Below are positions 47,721 through 59,539 of a stretch of DNA of 64,000 nucleotides, one piece after another. Location: NCBI GenBank assembly GCA_016713175.1, contig JADJPQ010000029.1, positions 62,001 to 126,000 on the forward strand. The letters run 5' to 3'. The translations under genes were made by a program, and so were the position numbers. The notes under the pieces are model-generated. The model searched no databases. It was not told where the DNA came from and saw only the letters and a program-made list of their open reading frames with translations. This stretch comes from Planctomycetota bacterium. GTDB lineage: Bacteria > Planctomycetota > UBA1135 > UBA2386. Numbering within the stretch: the stretch's first letter is position 1; each line of letters opens with the position of its first letter.

Positions 47721-48505
47721 CGACCTCCTTGAAGCCTCCGTTCCGCCTCGACGACAAGGTCGCGGCCATCACCGGCGCCGGTTCCGGCATCGGCGCCGCC
47801 ATCGCCCGCCGCTTCGCCGGCCAGGGCGCGCGCATCGCCGTGCTCGAGATCGACGCGAACTCGGGCGCCGCGATCGTCGCCGAACTGCGTGCCGGCGGCG
47901 CCGACGCCGAAGCGTTCGTCTGCGATGTCACCAAGGACCTGGACGTGCAGCAGACGTTCGCCCGGGTGCAGCAGCGCTTTGGCAAGTTGGACCTGCTGGT
48001 CAACAACGCCGGCATCGGCCATGTCGGCACCGTCGAGACCACCGCCGAAGCGGACTTCGACAAGCTGTTCGCCGTCAACGTCAAGGGCGTGTTCTTGTGC
48101 ACCAGGCACGCGCTGCCGCTGCTGAAGCAGACCCGCGGCGTGATCTGCAACCTGGCCTCCATCGCCAGTCTGATCGGCATCGCCGACCGGTTCGCCTACT
48201 CGATGACCAAGGGCGCGGTGCTGACGATGACCAAATCGGTCGCGATCGACTACCTCGCCGCCGGCATCCGCTGCAACTGCGTCTGTCCGGCCCGCATCCA
48301 CACGCCGTTCGTCGACGGCTATCTGCAGAAGAACTACCCCGGCCGCGAGGCCGAGATGTTCGGCAAGCTGGCGGCGTACCAGCCGATGGGACGGATGGGC
48401 ACGCCCCAGGAAGTCGCCGATCTGGTGCTGTTCCTGTGCAGCGACGAAGCGGCGTTCGTCACCGGCCAGGCCGTGCCGCTCGATGGCGGCAAGCTCGTCT
48501 TCTGA
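47717..48505 (+). CDS. SDR-family dehydrogenase
   Basis: 262 residues. Cofactor loop TGAGSGIG (near residue 20), NNAGIG, and catalytic YSMTK. The family includes 2-keto-3-deoxy-L-fuconate and L-rhamnonate 4-dehydrogenases, which precede an FAH-type hydrolase as here. Coupled to the AKR gene by ATGA overlap. Substrate assignment is inferred from operon content. Confidence 0.9.
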   Translation: MTTSLKPPFRLDDKVAAITGAGSGIGAAIARRFAGQGARIAVLEIDANSGAAIVAELRAGGADAEAFVCDVTKDLDVQQTFARVQQRFGKLDLLVNNAGIGHVGTVETTAEADFDKLFAVNVKGVFLCTRHALPLLKQTRGVICNLASIASLIGIADRFAYSMTKGAVLTMTKSVAIDYLAAGIRCNCVCPARIHTPFVDGYLQKNYPGREAEMFGKLAAYQPMGRMGTPQEVADLVLFLCSDEAAFVTGQAVPLDGGKLVF

Positions 48506-48532
48506 CCGTCGTCACGGCATGCTGGGTGGCCC

Positions 48533-49405
48533 GTGTCCACCTTCCGCCTCTTCCGGTTCGGGCCTGCTGGCCAAGAACGTCCTGCCGTCGAGTTCGCCGA
48601 CGGCCGCCGCCTCGACTGTTCCTCGTTCGGCGAGGATTGGGGGCCGCGATTCTTCGCCAACGATGGGCTCGCCCGGCTGGCGCCATGGCTGGCGGGCAAG
48701 GCCACGAGCCTGCCGGCAGTCCCCGCGGGGGCGCGCTTCGGTCCGTGCGTGCAGCGCCCCGGCAAGCTGATCTGCATCGGCCTCAACTACAAGGACCACG
48801 CCCGCGAGACCAAGGCGACGATCCCGGCCGAACCGGTGCTGTTCTTCAAGGCGACCACGGCGATCACCGGCCCGAACGACGGCCTGGTGATCCCGAAGGA
48901 CTCGCAGAAGACCGACTGGGAGGTCGAACTGCTGGTCGTCATCGGCAAGACTGCGCAGTACCTCGGCGCCGACGACGCGATGGCGCATGTCGCCGGCTAC
49001 GCGCTGCACAACGACTACAGCGAGCGCCACTGGCAGCTCGAACGCGGCGGCCAGTGGGTCAAGGGCAAGAGCTTCGACACGTTCGCGCCGATCGGTCCAT
49101 ACTTCGTGCCGGCGGCGCAGGTCCGCGAGCCGCAGAACCTGCACCTGTGGCTGAAGGTCAACGGCAGGATGCGGCAGGACAGCAACACCCGCGAGATGGT
49201 GTTCGGGGTCGCCGAGCTGATCCGCTACCTGAGCCACTGCATGACGCTGGAGCCCGGTGACTGCATCACCACCGGCACCCCGGCCGGCGTCGGGCTCGGC
49301 TGCACGCCGCCGGAGTACATCAAACCGGGAGACGTGATCGAACTCGGCATCGATGGCTTCGGCAGTCAGCGCCAGGTGGCGACGGCATGGGAGTCGACGC
49401 GATGA
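48533..49405 (+). CDS. Fumarylacetoacetate hydrolase-family protein
   Basis: 290 residues from GTG 48533. FAH core: CIGLNYKDHARE, DWEVELLVVIGK (metal-binding Glu), GYALHNDYSERHWQLE, and TGTPAGVG. In 6-deoxysugar pathways this family splits 2,4-diketo-3-deoxyfuconate or -rhamnonate into pyruvate and L-lactate. Its stop overlaps the start of the mutarotase gene. Confidence 0.9.
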   Translation: MSTFRLFRFGPAGQERPAVEFADGRRLDCSSFGEDWGPRFFANDGLARLAPWLAGKATSLPAVPAGARFGPCVQRPGKLICIGLNYKDHARETKATIPAEPVLFFKATTAITGPNDGLVIPKDSQKTDWEVELLVVIGKTAQYLGADDAMAHVAGYALHNDYSERHWQLERGGQWVKGKSFDTFAPIGPYFVPAAQVREPQNLHLWLKVNGRMRQDSNTREMVFGVAELIRYLSHCMTLEPGDCITTGTPAGVGLGCTPPEYIKPGDVIELGIDGFGSQRQVATAWESTR

Positions 49406-49731
49406 TGCGCTTTGGCCTGCGGCTGGGACTGCGCGCCGAGGACTACGACGAGTACGTCCGCTACCACGTCAAGATCTGGCCAGAGATCGCCGACGCGATC
49501 GCCGCCGCCGGCATCCGCAACTACTCGATCTACCATCATCACGGCGAACTGTTCGGCTACTACGAGTACGTCGGGCCGCCGGCCGAGTACGAAGCGCGGA
49601 TGGCGACGCTGGCCAAGGCACCGCGGATGCGGGAGTGGTGGGACATCATGGAACCGATGCAGATTCCCCACGCCGCGCGCAGGCCGGGCGAATGGTGGAC
49701 GCGGATGGACGAGGTCTTCCACCAGGACTGA
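49402..49731 (+). CDS. L-rhamnose/L-fucose mutarotase (RhaM-like)
   Basis: 109 residues from ATG 49402 (ATGATG, overlapping the FAH stop). YVRYHVKIWPEIADAI carries the catalytic His region of RhaM/DUF718; NYSIYHHHGELFGYYEY and MREWWDIMEPMQ complete the fold. It interconverts alpha and beta sugar anomers for the dehydrogenase. It ends the operon and supports the deoxysugar assignment. Confidence 0.88.
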   Translation: MMRFGLRLGLRAEDYDEYVRYHVKIWPEIADAIAAAGIRNYSIYHHHGELFGYYEYVGPPAEYEARMATLAKAPRMREWWDIMEPMQIPHAARRPGEWWTRMDEVFHQD

Positions 49732-49913
49732 ATGGCCTGAACGGATCCCGCGGCTTTGCGCGCAACCGAACCGCCGCTGGCATCGCGGCAAGATCGTCGG
49801 CCGAGGAATGTGTCCCGTGGCTGGCGCCCGCGGCTAGACTTCCCCGCCATCCTGCCCGTCGGATGCCGCCTCTGCCGCGGCTCATCCCGTTTCCATCCCC
49901 CCTGCGAGGAATC

Positions 49914-52142
49914 ATGCAACGTTCTGTTCTGCTCCTGCTGGCCGCTGCCTCGGCCAGCGGCCTGTGCGCGCAATCCAACACTGTTCCCGGCCTGAACGGT
50001 CGGCTCGACGTCGTCGACAATCTGTCGTACTGGGGCCGCCGCGGTGCCGCCCACCCCAACGGTGAGATCGGCATGGCGATGCTGAACACCATGTGCAACC
50101 CGGGCACGGTCAACATCCCGTGGCAGGCGGCGATGCAGCCCAACCACCCGAAGTTCGGGTTCCTGATCGTCCGCGAGACGGGCGGCCGGATGGTGCAGAT
50201 CAGCGACTACAGCTTCTGCAAGCACGCGTTCACGTCGACCAACTTCAGCGGCTCGTGCGGCACCTGCCAGAACCCGGGCACCGGCTCGCTGATGGGCATC
50301 CGCTGCTCGGACACCTACGGTGCCGGCAACAATGGCGACCCCAACTGGCTTGGCCCGGCAACTGAACTGGACCCGTGGCTCGGCACCTGGAACCCGGTCG
50401 GCTCCTACTTCGATGTCGGCGACCCGGCGACGGGCACCGGCCCGGCCGACGGCACCCGCAGCCTCAACACCGGCGGCTTCGATCTGGTCAAGAACCGCGT
50501 CACGGTCCAGGAACCCGAACTGATGACCGCCGGCCGGTTCTTCTATGGCATCCATCTGATGCACCAGGGCGAAGCGGTCGCCAACCGCGGCGACAACCTC
50601 GCTTCGCGCGGCTTCAACCCGGTCTACAGCGGCGGCTCCTGGACGCTGAACAACAACAGCATCGGCCAGGTCCACGGCTCGATCCTGCAGCACTGGCAGG
50701 GCGCCACGCTGAACATGGCCGGCAACGGCGGCGATGACGGTCGCTTCGCGGTCGCCGTGGTCACCACGCCGCTCGGCGGCGGGATGTACCACTACGAGTA
50801 CGCGGTGCACAACATCGACAACAACCGCGGCGGCGCGGCGTTCCGGATCCCGGTGCAAGCCGGCGCGACGACCACCAACTACGGCTTCCGCGACATCGAT
50901 GGCAACGCGCTGAATCAATGGAGCGCGGCCCGCGTCGGCAACGAGATCGTGTTCTCGGCCGCCGCCAACAACGCGCTGAACTGGAACTCGATCTACAACT
51001 TCTGGTTCGACTGCAATGTCCCGCCCGGCAACGGCACCGTCTACCTCGACGAAGCCCGCGTCGGCCCCGGCGCCCTGACGGTCGCGGTCTCCGCCCGCGC
51101 GCCGAACGGCATCCCGGCGGCGTCGATCGCCTCGGTCGGCAACGGCTGCGGTGGCGCGCCATGCCCCAGCCCCGGCGCGTTCTACGAGTCGTTCAACGGC
51201 GGCTTCGACCTGTCGAACAGCGGCATCACGATGACGTTGAACAACGGCATCTACACGGTCGGCAACACGACCAGCAGCTACATCGCGCCGTCGGGCTCGG
51301 CCACCACACTGGGCCTCGGTGACGACACCGAAACCACCGTCAACCTGCCGTTCGCGCTGCCGTACGGCGCCGGCTCGACCAACTCGTTGGTCGTCTGCTC
51401 GAACGGGTTCATCTCGGTCGGTGGCAACGGCACGTCGTACACGCCGAACGTCGCCGAAGTGCTCTCCGGCGCATTCTGCTGGTACGGTGCCTGGAAGGAC
51501 CTCAATCCCAGCGCTGGCGGCTCGGTCAAGGTCGACAGCAGCCCGACCGCGGTCCGCATCACCTGGCAGGGCGTCTACAACTACGGCACGACGAACCCGA
51601 ACACGTTCCAGTTCCAGTTCCTGCCGAACGGCACCGTGCACCTGCTGTGGCAGACCATGGTCACCGGCGGCGCGCAGATCTCGGGCTGGTCGCGCGGCGG
51701 TTCGCCCGCTGACCCGGGCAACCGCGACATCTCGGCGACCCGCGCCGCCGGCTGGAGCGTCTGCACTGGCGCCGGCACGCCGAACCTGGCGCTCGCCGCC
51801 AGCGGCACGCCGGTCCTCGGCACGACCGTGCAGTTCACGACGTCGAACATCCCGGCCGGCTCGCCGTTCGGCGCCGTGCTGGTGAACTTCGGCCAGGAGG
51901 ATCCGGCCCGCGACCTGACCACGATCGGCATGGCCGGCTGCTTTGCGCACGTCGTCAGCACGGGCGCCGCCAGCTACCTGTTCTTCCCGGCCGGCGCGTC
52001 CGCCCAGATCGCGTTCCCCGTCACCAGCAACACCGCGTTCCTCGGTGCACCGTTGACCGCGCAGTCGTTCACCTACAGCCCCCCGGCGACGGTGCTCGGC
52101 GCGATCAGCAGCAACGGCCAGGTGATGGTGCTCGGCATGTAG
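49914..52142 (+). CDS. Secreted protein, tandem paralogue A
   Basis: 742 residues. Signal peptide MQRSVLLLLAAASASGLCAQS. The N-terminal part (YWGRRGAAHPNGEIGMAML) is followed by repeated beta-sandwich segments; GMYHYEYAVHNIDNNRGGAA and FYESFNGGFDLSNSGITMT mark the middle. The last ~130 residues (TTVQFTTSNIPAGSPFGAVL, then PLTAQSFTYSPP...SSNGQVMVLGM) are the shared C-terminal module. No enzymatic motif. It is followed 122 bp later by its close paralogue. ATG 49914 has GAGGA upstream. Confidence 0.85.
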   Translation: MQRSVLLLLAAASASGLCAQSNTVPGLNGRLDVVDNLSYWGRRGAAHPNGEIGMAMLNTMCNPGTVNIPWQAAMQPNHPKFGFLIVRETGGRMVQISDYSFCKHAFTSTNFSGSCGTCQNPGTGSLMGIRCSDTYGAGNNGDPNWLGPATELDPWLGTWNPVGSYFDVGDPATGTGPADGTRSLNTGGFDLVKNRVTVQEPELMTAGRFFYGIHLMHQGEAVANRGDNLASRGFNPVYSGGSWTLNNNSIGQVHGSILQHWQGATLNMAGNGGDDGRFAVAVVTTPLGGGMYHYEYAVHNIDNNRGGAAFRIPVQAGATTTNYGFRDIDGNALNQWSAARVGNEIVFSAAANNALNWNSIYNFWFDCNVPPGNGTVYLDEARVGPGALTVAVSARAPNGIPAASIASVGNGCGGAPCPSPGAFYESFNGGFDLSNSGITMTLNNGIYTVGNTTSSYIAPSGSATTLGLGDDTETTVNLPFALPYGAGSTNSLVVCSNGFISVGGNGTSYTPNVAEVLSGAFCWYGAWKDLNPSAGGSVKVDSSPTAVRITWQGVYNYGTTNPNTFQFQFLPNGTVHLLWQTMVTGGAQISGWSRGGSPADPGNRDISATRAAGWSVCTGAGTPNLALAASGTPVLGTTVQFTTSNIPAGSPFGAVLVNFGQEDPARDLTTIGMAGCFAHVVSTGAASYLFFPAGASAQIAFPVTSNTAFLGAPLTAQSFTYSPPATVLGAISSNGQVMVLGM

Positions 52143-52264
52143 GCCGCGCCGTCCTCGTCGGGACTCGTGCCAGCCGGCGGGTCAGCGTAAGCTGCGGCGG
52201 CTTGCCCGACCGGCGCGCAACGTTGTGCGCGCCGGCGAGTGTCCGCTTTCCCCGACGAGGATCC

Positions 52265-54517
52265 ATGCTCTCGAAGTCCCTGCTGCTGCTGGCCGCTGCC
52301 TCGGCTTGCAGCCTGTGCGCCCAGTCCAACGCCGTCGCCGGCACCGACGTCAATCTCTACGACGTCTCCGCTTCGACCATCTACGGCCGCCGCGGTGCCG
52401 CCTACCCGAACGGCGAAGTCGGCATCGGTTTCGGCCATGCGTTCTGCAACGGTGGCACCGTGCATGTGCCGTGGGCGAGCTCACCCACGACCAGCGGTCA
52501 GATGACCGACGTGCACTTCAAGATCGCGTTCCTGCTGGTGCGGGAGAGCAACGGCCGGATGGTGCAGATCTCGACGCCCGACTCGTACGTCAAGCACTCG
52601 CGCGTCACCTACAACCTCGGCTCCAGCAACTGCGGGACCTGCCAGTCGGGCCCGGGCAGCACGTTCCGGATCGGCTGCTACGACGCCTACAGCACCGGCT
52701 TCAACGGCGACCAGTTCAACCTCGGACCGCCGAACGAGATCGATCCGTGGCTTGGCTCGTGGAACCCGGTCGGCAGCTACTTCGATCGCGGCGATCCCGT
52801 CGTCGGCGGCGCCGCCGCCAATGACGGCACGCAGTCGCTGACCTACACGCAGACCGGCAACTTCGATGCGGTCAAGAACCGCGTCACCGTGCCGGAGTCC
52901 GAACTGTCGCAGACCGGCACGTTCTATGGCCAGGTCCACCTGGTCTGTGAAGGCGAACCGGTGGCCAACCGCGGCAACAACCAGCTGTCGGAACGGCTGA
53001 ACTTCTCGTGGAGCGGCAGTTCGTGGTCGACCAGCAACGCCGGCGGTCCGGTGTCCGGCTCGGTGCTGAACCGCTGGACCGGCGCGCAGGTCAACCTCGG
53101 CGGCAACGGCGCCAACGACGGCCGCTTCGCGGTCGGCGTGGTGGTCACGCCGCTCGGCGGCGGCATGTACCACTACGAGTACGCGGTACACAACATCGAC
53201 AACAGCCGCGGCGGCGCGACGTTCCGGGTTCCGGTGCAGGCTGGCTCGACGACGACCAACTTCGGCGTCCGCGACAACGACACCAACGCGCTGAACCAGT
53301 GGACCGCCGCGCGCGTCGGCAATGAGGTCGTGTTCTCGGCGGCGGCCAACAACCCGCTGAACTGGAACTCGATCTTCAACTTCTGGTTCGACTGCAACGT
53401 CCCGCCCGGTGGCGGCACGGCCCAGATCGACCAGGCCCGCGTCGGCCCCGGCGCGCTGACGGTGGCGGTGACGACGCGCACGCCGAGCGGTGTGCCCGCC
53501 GCGACGATCGCCTCGGTCGGCAACGGCTGCGGCGGCTCGCCGTGCGATCAGGCGTTCTACGAGACCTTCGGCAACGGCGGTTTCGACCTCGGCAACAGCG
53601 GCATCACGATGACCAAGGCCGGCACCAGCTACGCGGTCGGCAATGGCACCGGCACCTACGTGCCGCCGTCGGGCTCGGCCACCAACCTGAACCTCGGCGA
53701 CGACCAGGCGACGCAGATCACGCTGCCGTTCGCGTTGCCGACGCTGTCGGGCTCGACCAACACGCTGTGGGTCTGCTCCAACGGCTTCGTGTCGACGACC
53801 AACAACGGCACGTCGTACACGCCGTCGTCGTCGGCGCTGTTGTCCGGCGCCTACTGCTGGTACGGGCTGTGGAAGGACCTCAATCCGAGCGCCGGCGGCG
53901 CCGTCCGCGTCGATTCCAGCGCGACCGTGGTCCGGATCACCTGGGATGCGGTGTTCACGTTCGGCACCAGCAACCCGAACACGTTCCAGTTGCAGTTCTT
54001 CCCCAACGGTGACGTCCACGTGATCTGGCAGACGGTCAACGGCGCCAGCGCCCAGATCGTCGGCTTCAGCCCCGGCGCCGTCGGCACCGACCCGGGCATC
54101 CGCGACATCTCGGCGACCCGCGGCGCCGGCTGGAGCGTCTGCCTGAACTCGACCGCCAATCTGGCGCTCGCGGCCAGTGCACCGCCGGTGCTCGGCACGA
54201 CCGTGCAGTTCACGACGTCGAACATCCCGGCCGGCTCGCCGTTCGGCGCCGTGCTGATCAACTTCGGCCAGGAAGTGCCGGCGCGCGACCTGACGTCGAT
54301 CGGCATGGCCGGTTGCGTCGCGCACGTGATCTCGACGGGCGCCGCCAGCTTCCTGTTCTTCCCGGCCGGAACGACCGCGCAGGTCGGGTTCCCGGTGACC
54401 GCCAACACTGCGTTCCTGGGTGTGCCGCTGACGGCGCAGTCGTTCACCTACAGCCCGCCGCGGACGGTGCTCGGCGCGATCGCCAGCAACGGTCTGGCGA
54501 TGGTGCTCGGCATGTGA
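52265..54517 (+). CDS. Secreted protein, tandem paralogue B
   Basis: 750 residues, similar to the preceding gene along its whole length (GMYHYEYAVHNIDN, NPSAGGAVRVDSSATVVRIT, QFTTSNIPAGSPFGAVLINF). Signal peptide KSLLLLAAASACSLCAQS. ATG 52265 is preferred over an in-frame upstream start because the paralogue's start corresponds to it. The two genes show about two-thirds identity by eye, so the duplication is older than the one at 54.6-64 kb. Confidence 0.85.
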   Translation: MLSKSLLLLAAASACSLCAQSNAVAGTDVNLYDVSASTIYGRRGAAYPNGEVGIGFGHAFCNGGTVHVPWASSPTTSGQMTDVHFKIAFLLVRESNGRMVQISTPDSYVKHSRVTYNLGSSNCGTCQSGPGSTFRIGCYDAYSTGFNGDQFNLGPPNEIDPWLGSWNPVGSYFDRGDPVVGGAAANDGTQSLTYTQTGNFDAVKNRVTVPESELSQTGTFYGQVHLVCEGEPVANRGNNQLSERLNFSWSGSSWSTSNAGGPVSGSVLNRWTGAQVNLGGNGANDGRFAVGVVVTPLGGGMYHYEYAVHNIDNSRGGATFRVPVQAGSTTTNFGVRDNDTNALNQWTAARVGNEVVFSAAANNPLNWNSIFNFWFDCNVPPGGGTAQIDQARVGPGALTVAVTTRTPSGVPAATIASVGNGCGGSPCDQAFYETFGNGGFDLGNSGITMTKAGTSYAVGNGTGTYVPPSGSATNLNLGDDQATQITLPFALPTLSGSTNTLWVCSNGFVSTTNNGTSYTPSSSALLSGAYCWYGLWKDLNPSAGGAVRVDSSATVVRITWDAVFTFGTSNPNTFQLQFFPNGDVHVIWQTVNGASAQIVGFSPGAVGTDPGIRDISATRGAGWSVCLNSTANLALAASAPPVLGTTVQFTTSNIPAGSPFGAVLINFGQEVPARDLTSIGMAGCVAHVISTGAASFLFFPAGTTAQVGFPVTANTAFLGVPLTAQSFTYSPPRTVLGAIASNGLAMVLGM

Positions 54518-54578
54518 ACGGTCGAGCCCCGGGGTGTCGGTGTACCCCGGGGAAGGACAACTCCCAGTGCTGAGCCCC

Positions 54579-56846
54579 ATGGCAATCCTGCGAGTTTTCT
54601 GGGCCTGGACTGCTACCGCGGAGTCCCTCGACAAGCCGATGCGCCACGCAACCGCGCTTGCTGGCCTCGCTTTGGCGCTGGTCTGCGACTCGACCGTAGC
54701 GCAATCGGGACTGCAGGCCCCGGTGCCACACTCTTCGGTCCGGGGCTGGGCTCGGACCACCTTTGACACCGAGAGCCGCGCTGGTCGCATCACCAAGGTC
54801 ACGGCCGGGTTCCTGACCTCGATCGTTCTCCGATCCGATGGCCGACTGTTCGCCCAAGGCGAAGGCATCAACCACAGCATCGACATCCCGCCACCGCCTA
54901 CAGGCCAGTTCTACGTCGATGTGGCAAACGGAGGCCCGACAACAATTGGACTGCTGTCGGGTGGCGACGTGGTCTTCGGCGGCGAGATCGTGTACCCTTA
55001 TCAATTCCCCTACCTCAGCGCGTCGCCACCGACTGGTCGCCGCTATGTCGCGGTGGCCGCCGGCGCAAACTTCGTCCTGGCGCTGCGAGACGACGGATTG
55101 ATCGACGGTTGGGGCGACAATTCGAACGGCCAACGCACGCCGCCCGCCTGGCCGCCCGGAGTTCGCCCGGTCAAGATCATGGCCGGATCGGTGCACTCGC
55201 TTGCGCTGTTGTCGAATGGAACGGCAGTCGCCTGGGGCCTCAACTTCCAGGGCCAGTGCTCCATCCCGCCGCTGCCGCCAGGAATGACCTGGGTCGACAT
55301 CGCCGCCGGGGGCTTCCACGGCATCGGACTGCGCTCGGACGGTGCGGTCGTGACCTGGGGCAACAACTACTTTTCGCAGGCGGGACCGGCTCCGGCGTTG
55401 CCCCCGGGCATCACCTATGTGGGTGTCGCGGCCGGGACATGGAACACGTTCGCACTTCGTTCTGACGGCAATCTCGAGACCTGGCCCAGCCTGCCGCCGG
55501 CACCCTCCCTGCCGCCCGGAGTCCGCTATGTGCAAGCTGCGGGCGGTACGCTCCACGGAATCGCGCTCCGCTCCGACGGCAAGGTCGTCGGCTGGGGCAC
55601 CAACAGCTCCCACCAGGCTGACCTGCACACCCTGCCGACCGGGCTCGCATTCACTTCGATCGCGGCTGGCCAGGATCACACCGTCGCGCTGCAGTCCGAC
55701 GGAACCGTGGCGTGTTGGGGCGACGACAGCCCCGGTGTGTGCACCCCGACACCGCTGCCGCCCGGCGTCGTCTATCGGCACGTCGATGCCGGCTGGGGGC
55801 TCAGCGCCGCGATCCGTTCCGACGGCGCACTGATCATGTGGGGGCCCAACCTGCTGGCGACGACGATCCCCGCGCTCCCACCCGGCCTCGGGTACACCGA
55901 CGTCGCCGTCTCGCACAACCACGCGGTCGCGCTGCGAACGGACGGCACCGCGGTCGCCTGGGGCGACAACATGTTCGGCAAGTGCAACATCCCCGCCTTG
56001 CCAACTGGCACCCGGTACGTGGACCTGGATGCGTGCGTCCACAACACGATACTGCTTCGCTCGGATGGCCAGATCGTGGTCCTCGGCGACAACGCCAGCA
56101 ACCAGCAGAACGTACCGACATTGCCGCCAGGCAGGCACTATGTCCGCGTGGCCGCCGGCGGCGGGCACTGCGCAGCTTTGGTCTCCGATGGCACCATCGT
56201 CCGCTGGGGCGCCAGTGGCAGTGGCCAGTACTATGTCCCCCTGCCGCCGCTTCCGCCTGGTGTTGTCTACGTCGAGATCGAAGGCGGCAACCAAAGGAGC
56301 ATCCTCGTCGCCCGCCGGTCCGATGGTCAGGTCGTCGGCTTCGGCATGGTGGGCGACAACGAGCACTTCGTTCCCCCACTCCAATCAGGAACCTCGTACG
56401 TCCAGGTCGCCGCCAACCTGGCCTGCGTCGCCCGCGTCGGCCCGACCAGCACCTACGTGACGTTCGCTGCCGGCTGCGCTGGCAGCGGCCCCGTCACCCG
56501 CCTGGTGCCGGCGGACACTCCCCGGATCGGCACCGAACTGCGCGTGCGCCTGTTCGACCTGCCAGCGAACCAGGCCCTGATGCTGCTTGGCTTCGAACCC
56601 GCACCGGGACTGCCGCGGAACATGGATCGCTTCGGCCTGACCGGCTGCCTGCTCCAGGTCGCGCCGGATGCAGTGAGCGCCTGGGCAGGAACGGGTGGAA
56701 CTGCGGTGTTCTCGCTGCCGATTCCGGATGCGGTCGAACTGATCGGCATCCGGTTCGCCAACCAGGCCTTCGTCTTCGACCCGACCGGCAATCCCGCCGG
56801 CGCCGTCCTGTCCGATGCAGCGCGCGCCGTCGTCGGCGCGCCCTGA
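54579..56846 (+). CDS. Secreted RCC1-repeat protein, copy 1 (intact)
   Basis: 755 residues from ATG 54579, the start conserved in copy 2 (ATGGCAAT). Signal peptide HATALAGLALALVCDSTVAQ. About ten RCC1-type repeats of ~50 residues with the pattern (V)DIAAG..H.IALRSDG.VV.WG.N form a beta-propeller. C-terminal module: FAAGCAGSGPVTRLV to LIGIRFANQAFVFDPTGNPAG...LSDAARAVVGAP. No stop or frameshift. It is the first gene of the tandem unit. Confidence 0.88.
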   Translation: MAILRVFWAWTATAESLDKPMRHATALAGLALALVCDSTVAQSGLQAPVPHSSVRGWARTTFDTESRAGRITKVTAGFLTSIVLRSDGRLFAQGEGINHSIDIPPPPTGQFYVDVANGGPTTIGLLSGGDVVFGGEIVYPYQFPYLSASPPTGRRYVAVAAGANFVLALRDDGLIDGWGDNSNGQRTPPAWPPGVRPVKIMAGSVHSLALLSNGTAVAWGLNFQGQCSIPPLPPGMTWVDIAAGGFHGIGLRSDGAVVTWGNNYFSQAGPAPALPPGITYVGVAAGTWNTFALRSDGNLETWPSLPPAPSLPPGVRYVQAAGGTLHGIALRSDGKVVGWGTNSSHQADLHTLPTGLAFTSIAAGQDHTVALQSDGTVACWGDDSPGVCTPTPLPPGVVYRHVDAGWGLSAAIRSDGALIMWGPNLLATTIPALPPGLGYTDVAVSHNHAVALRTDGTAVAWGDNMFGKCNIPALPTGTRYVDLDACVHNTILLRSDGQIVVLGDNASNQQNVPTLPPGRHYVRVAAGGGHCAALVSDGTIVRWGASGSGQYYVPLPPLPPGVVYVEIEGGNQRSILVARRSDGQVVGFGMVGDNEHFVPPLQSGTSYVQVAANLACVARVGPTSTYVTFAAGCAGSGPVTRLVPADTPRIGTELRVRLFDLPANQALMLLGFEPAPGLPRNMDRFGLTGCLLQVAPDAVSAWAGTGGTAVFSLPIPDAVELIGIRFANQAFVFDPTGNPAGAVLSDAARAVVGAP

Positions 56847-56942
56847 CCATCGACCATTCTTGCTGCCGAGGCCGCTGGGGCCAGCGATTGCTGCCGTGCC
56901 GCCGTTCCCGCGGATCCCGCGGAACCCGCGGAATGGGGCCGC

Positions 56943-56970
56943 TTGACACGGTCGGCGAGTGGGGCATGAT
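56943..56970 (+). promoter_or_regulatory. Candidate promoter of the (GA)n gene, copy 1
   Basis: TTGACA (56943-56948), 16-bp spacer, CATGAT (56965-56970; four of six match the -10 consensus). The same arrangement is kept in unit 2. Confidence 0.45.
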
Positions 56971-57019
56971 CAAGGCGTTCGGGCGAGACCGAACCGCCCC
57001 TATTGGGCAGGAGAAAACC

Positions 57020-59535
<2,516 letters not shown>

Positions 59536-59539
59536 GACC

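Noticed and set aside
49560..54886. Long minus-strand frames opposite the tandem secreted paralogues
   Set aside because: Composition is low-complexity (VGR, DRR repeats) and mirrors codon bias of the plus-strand genes.
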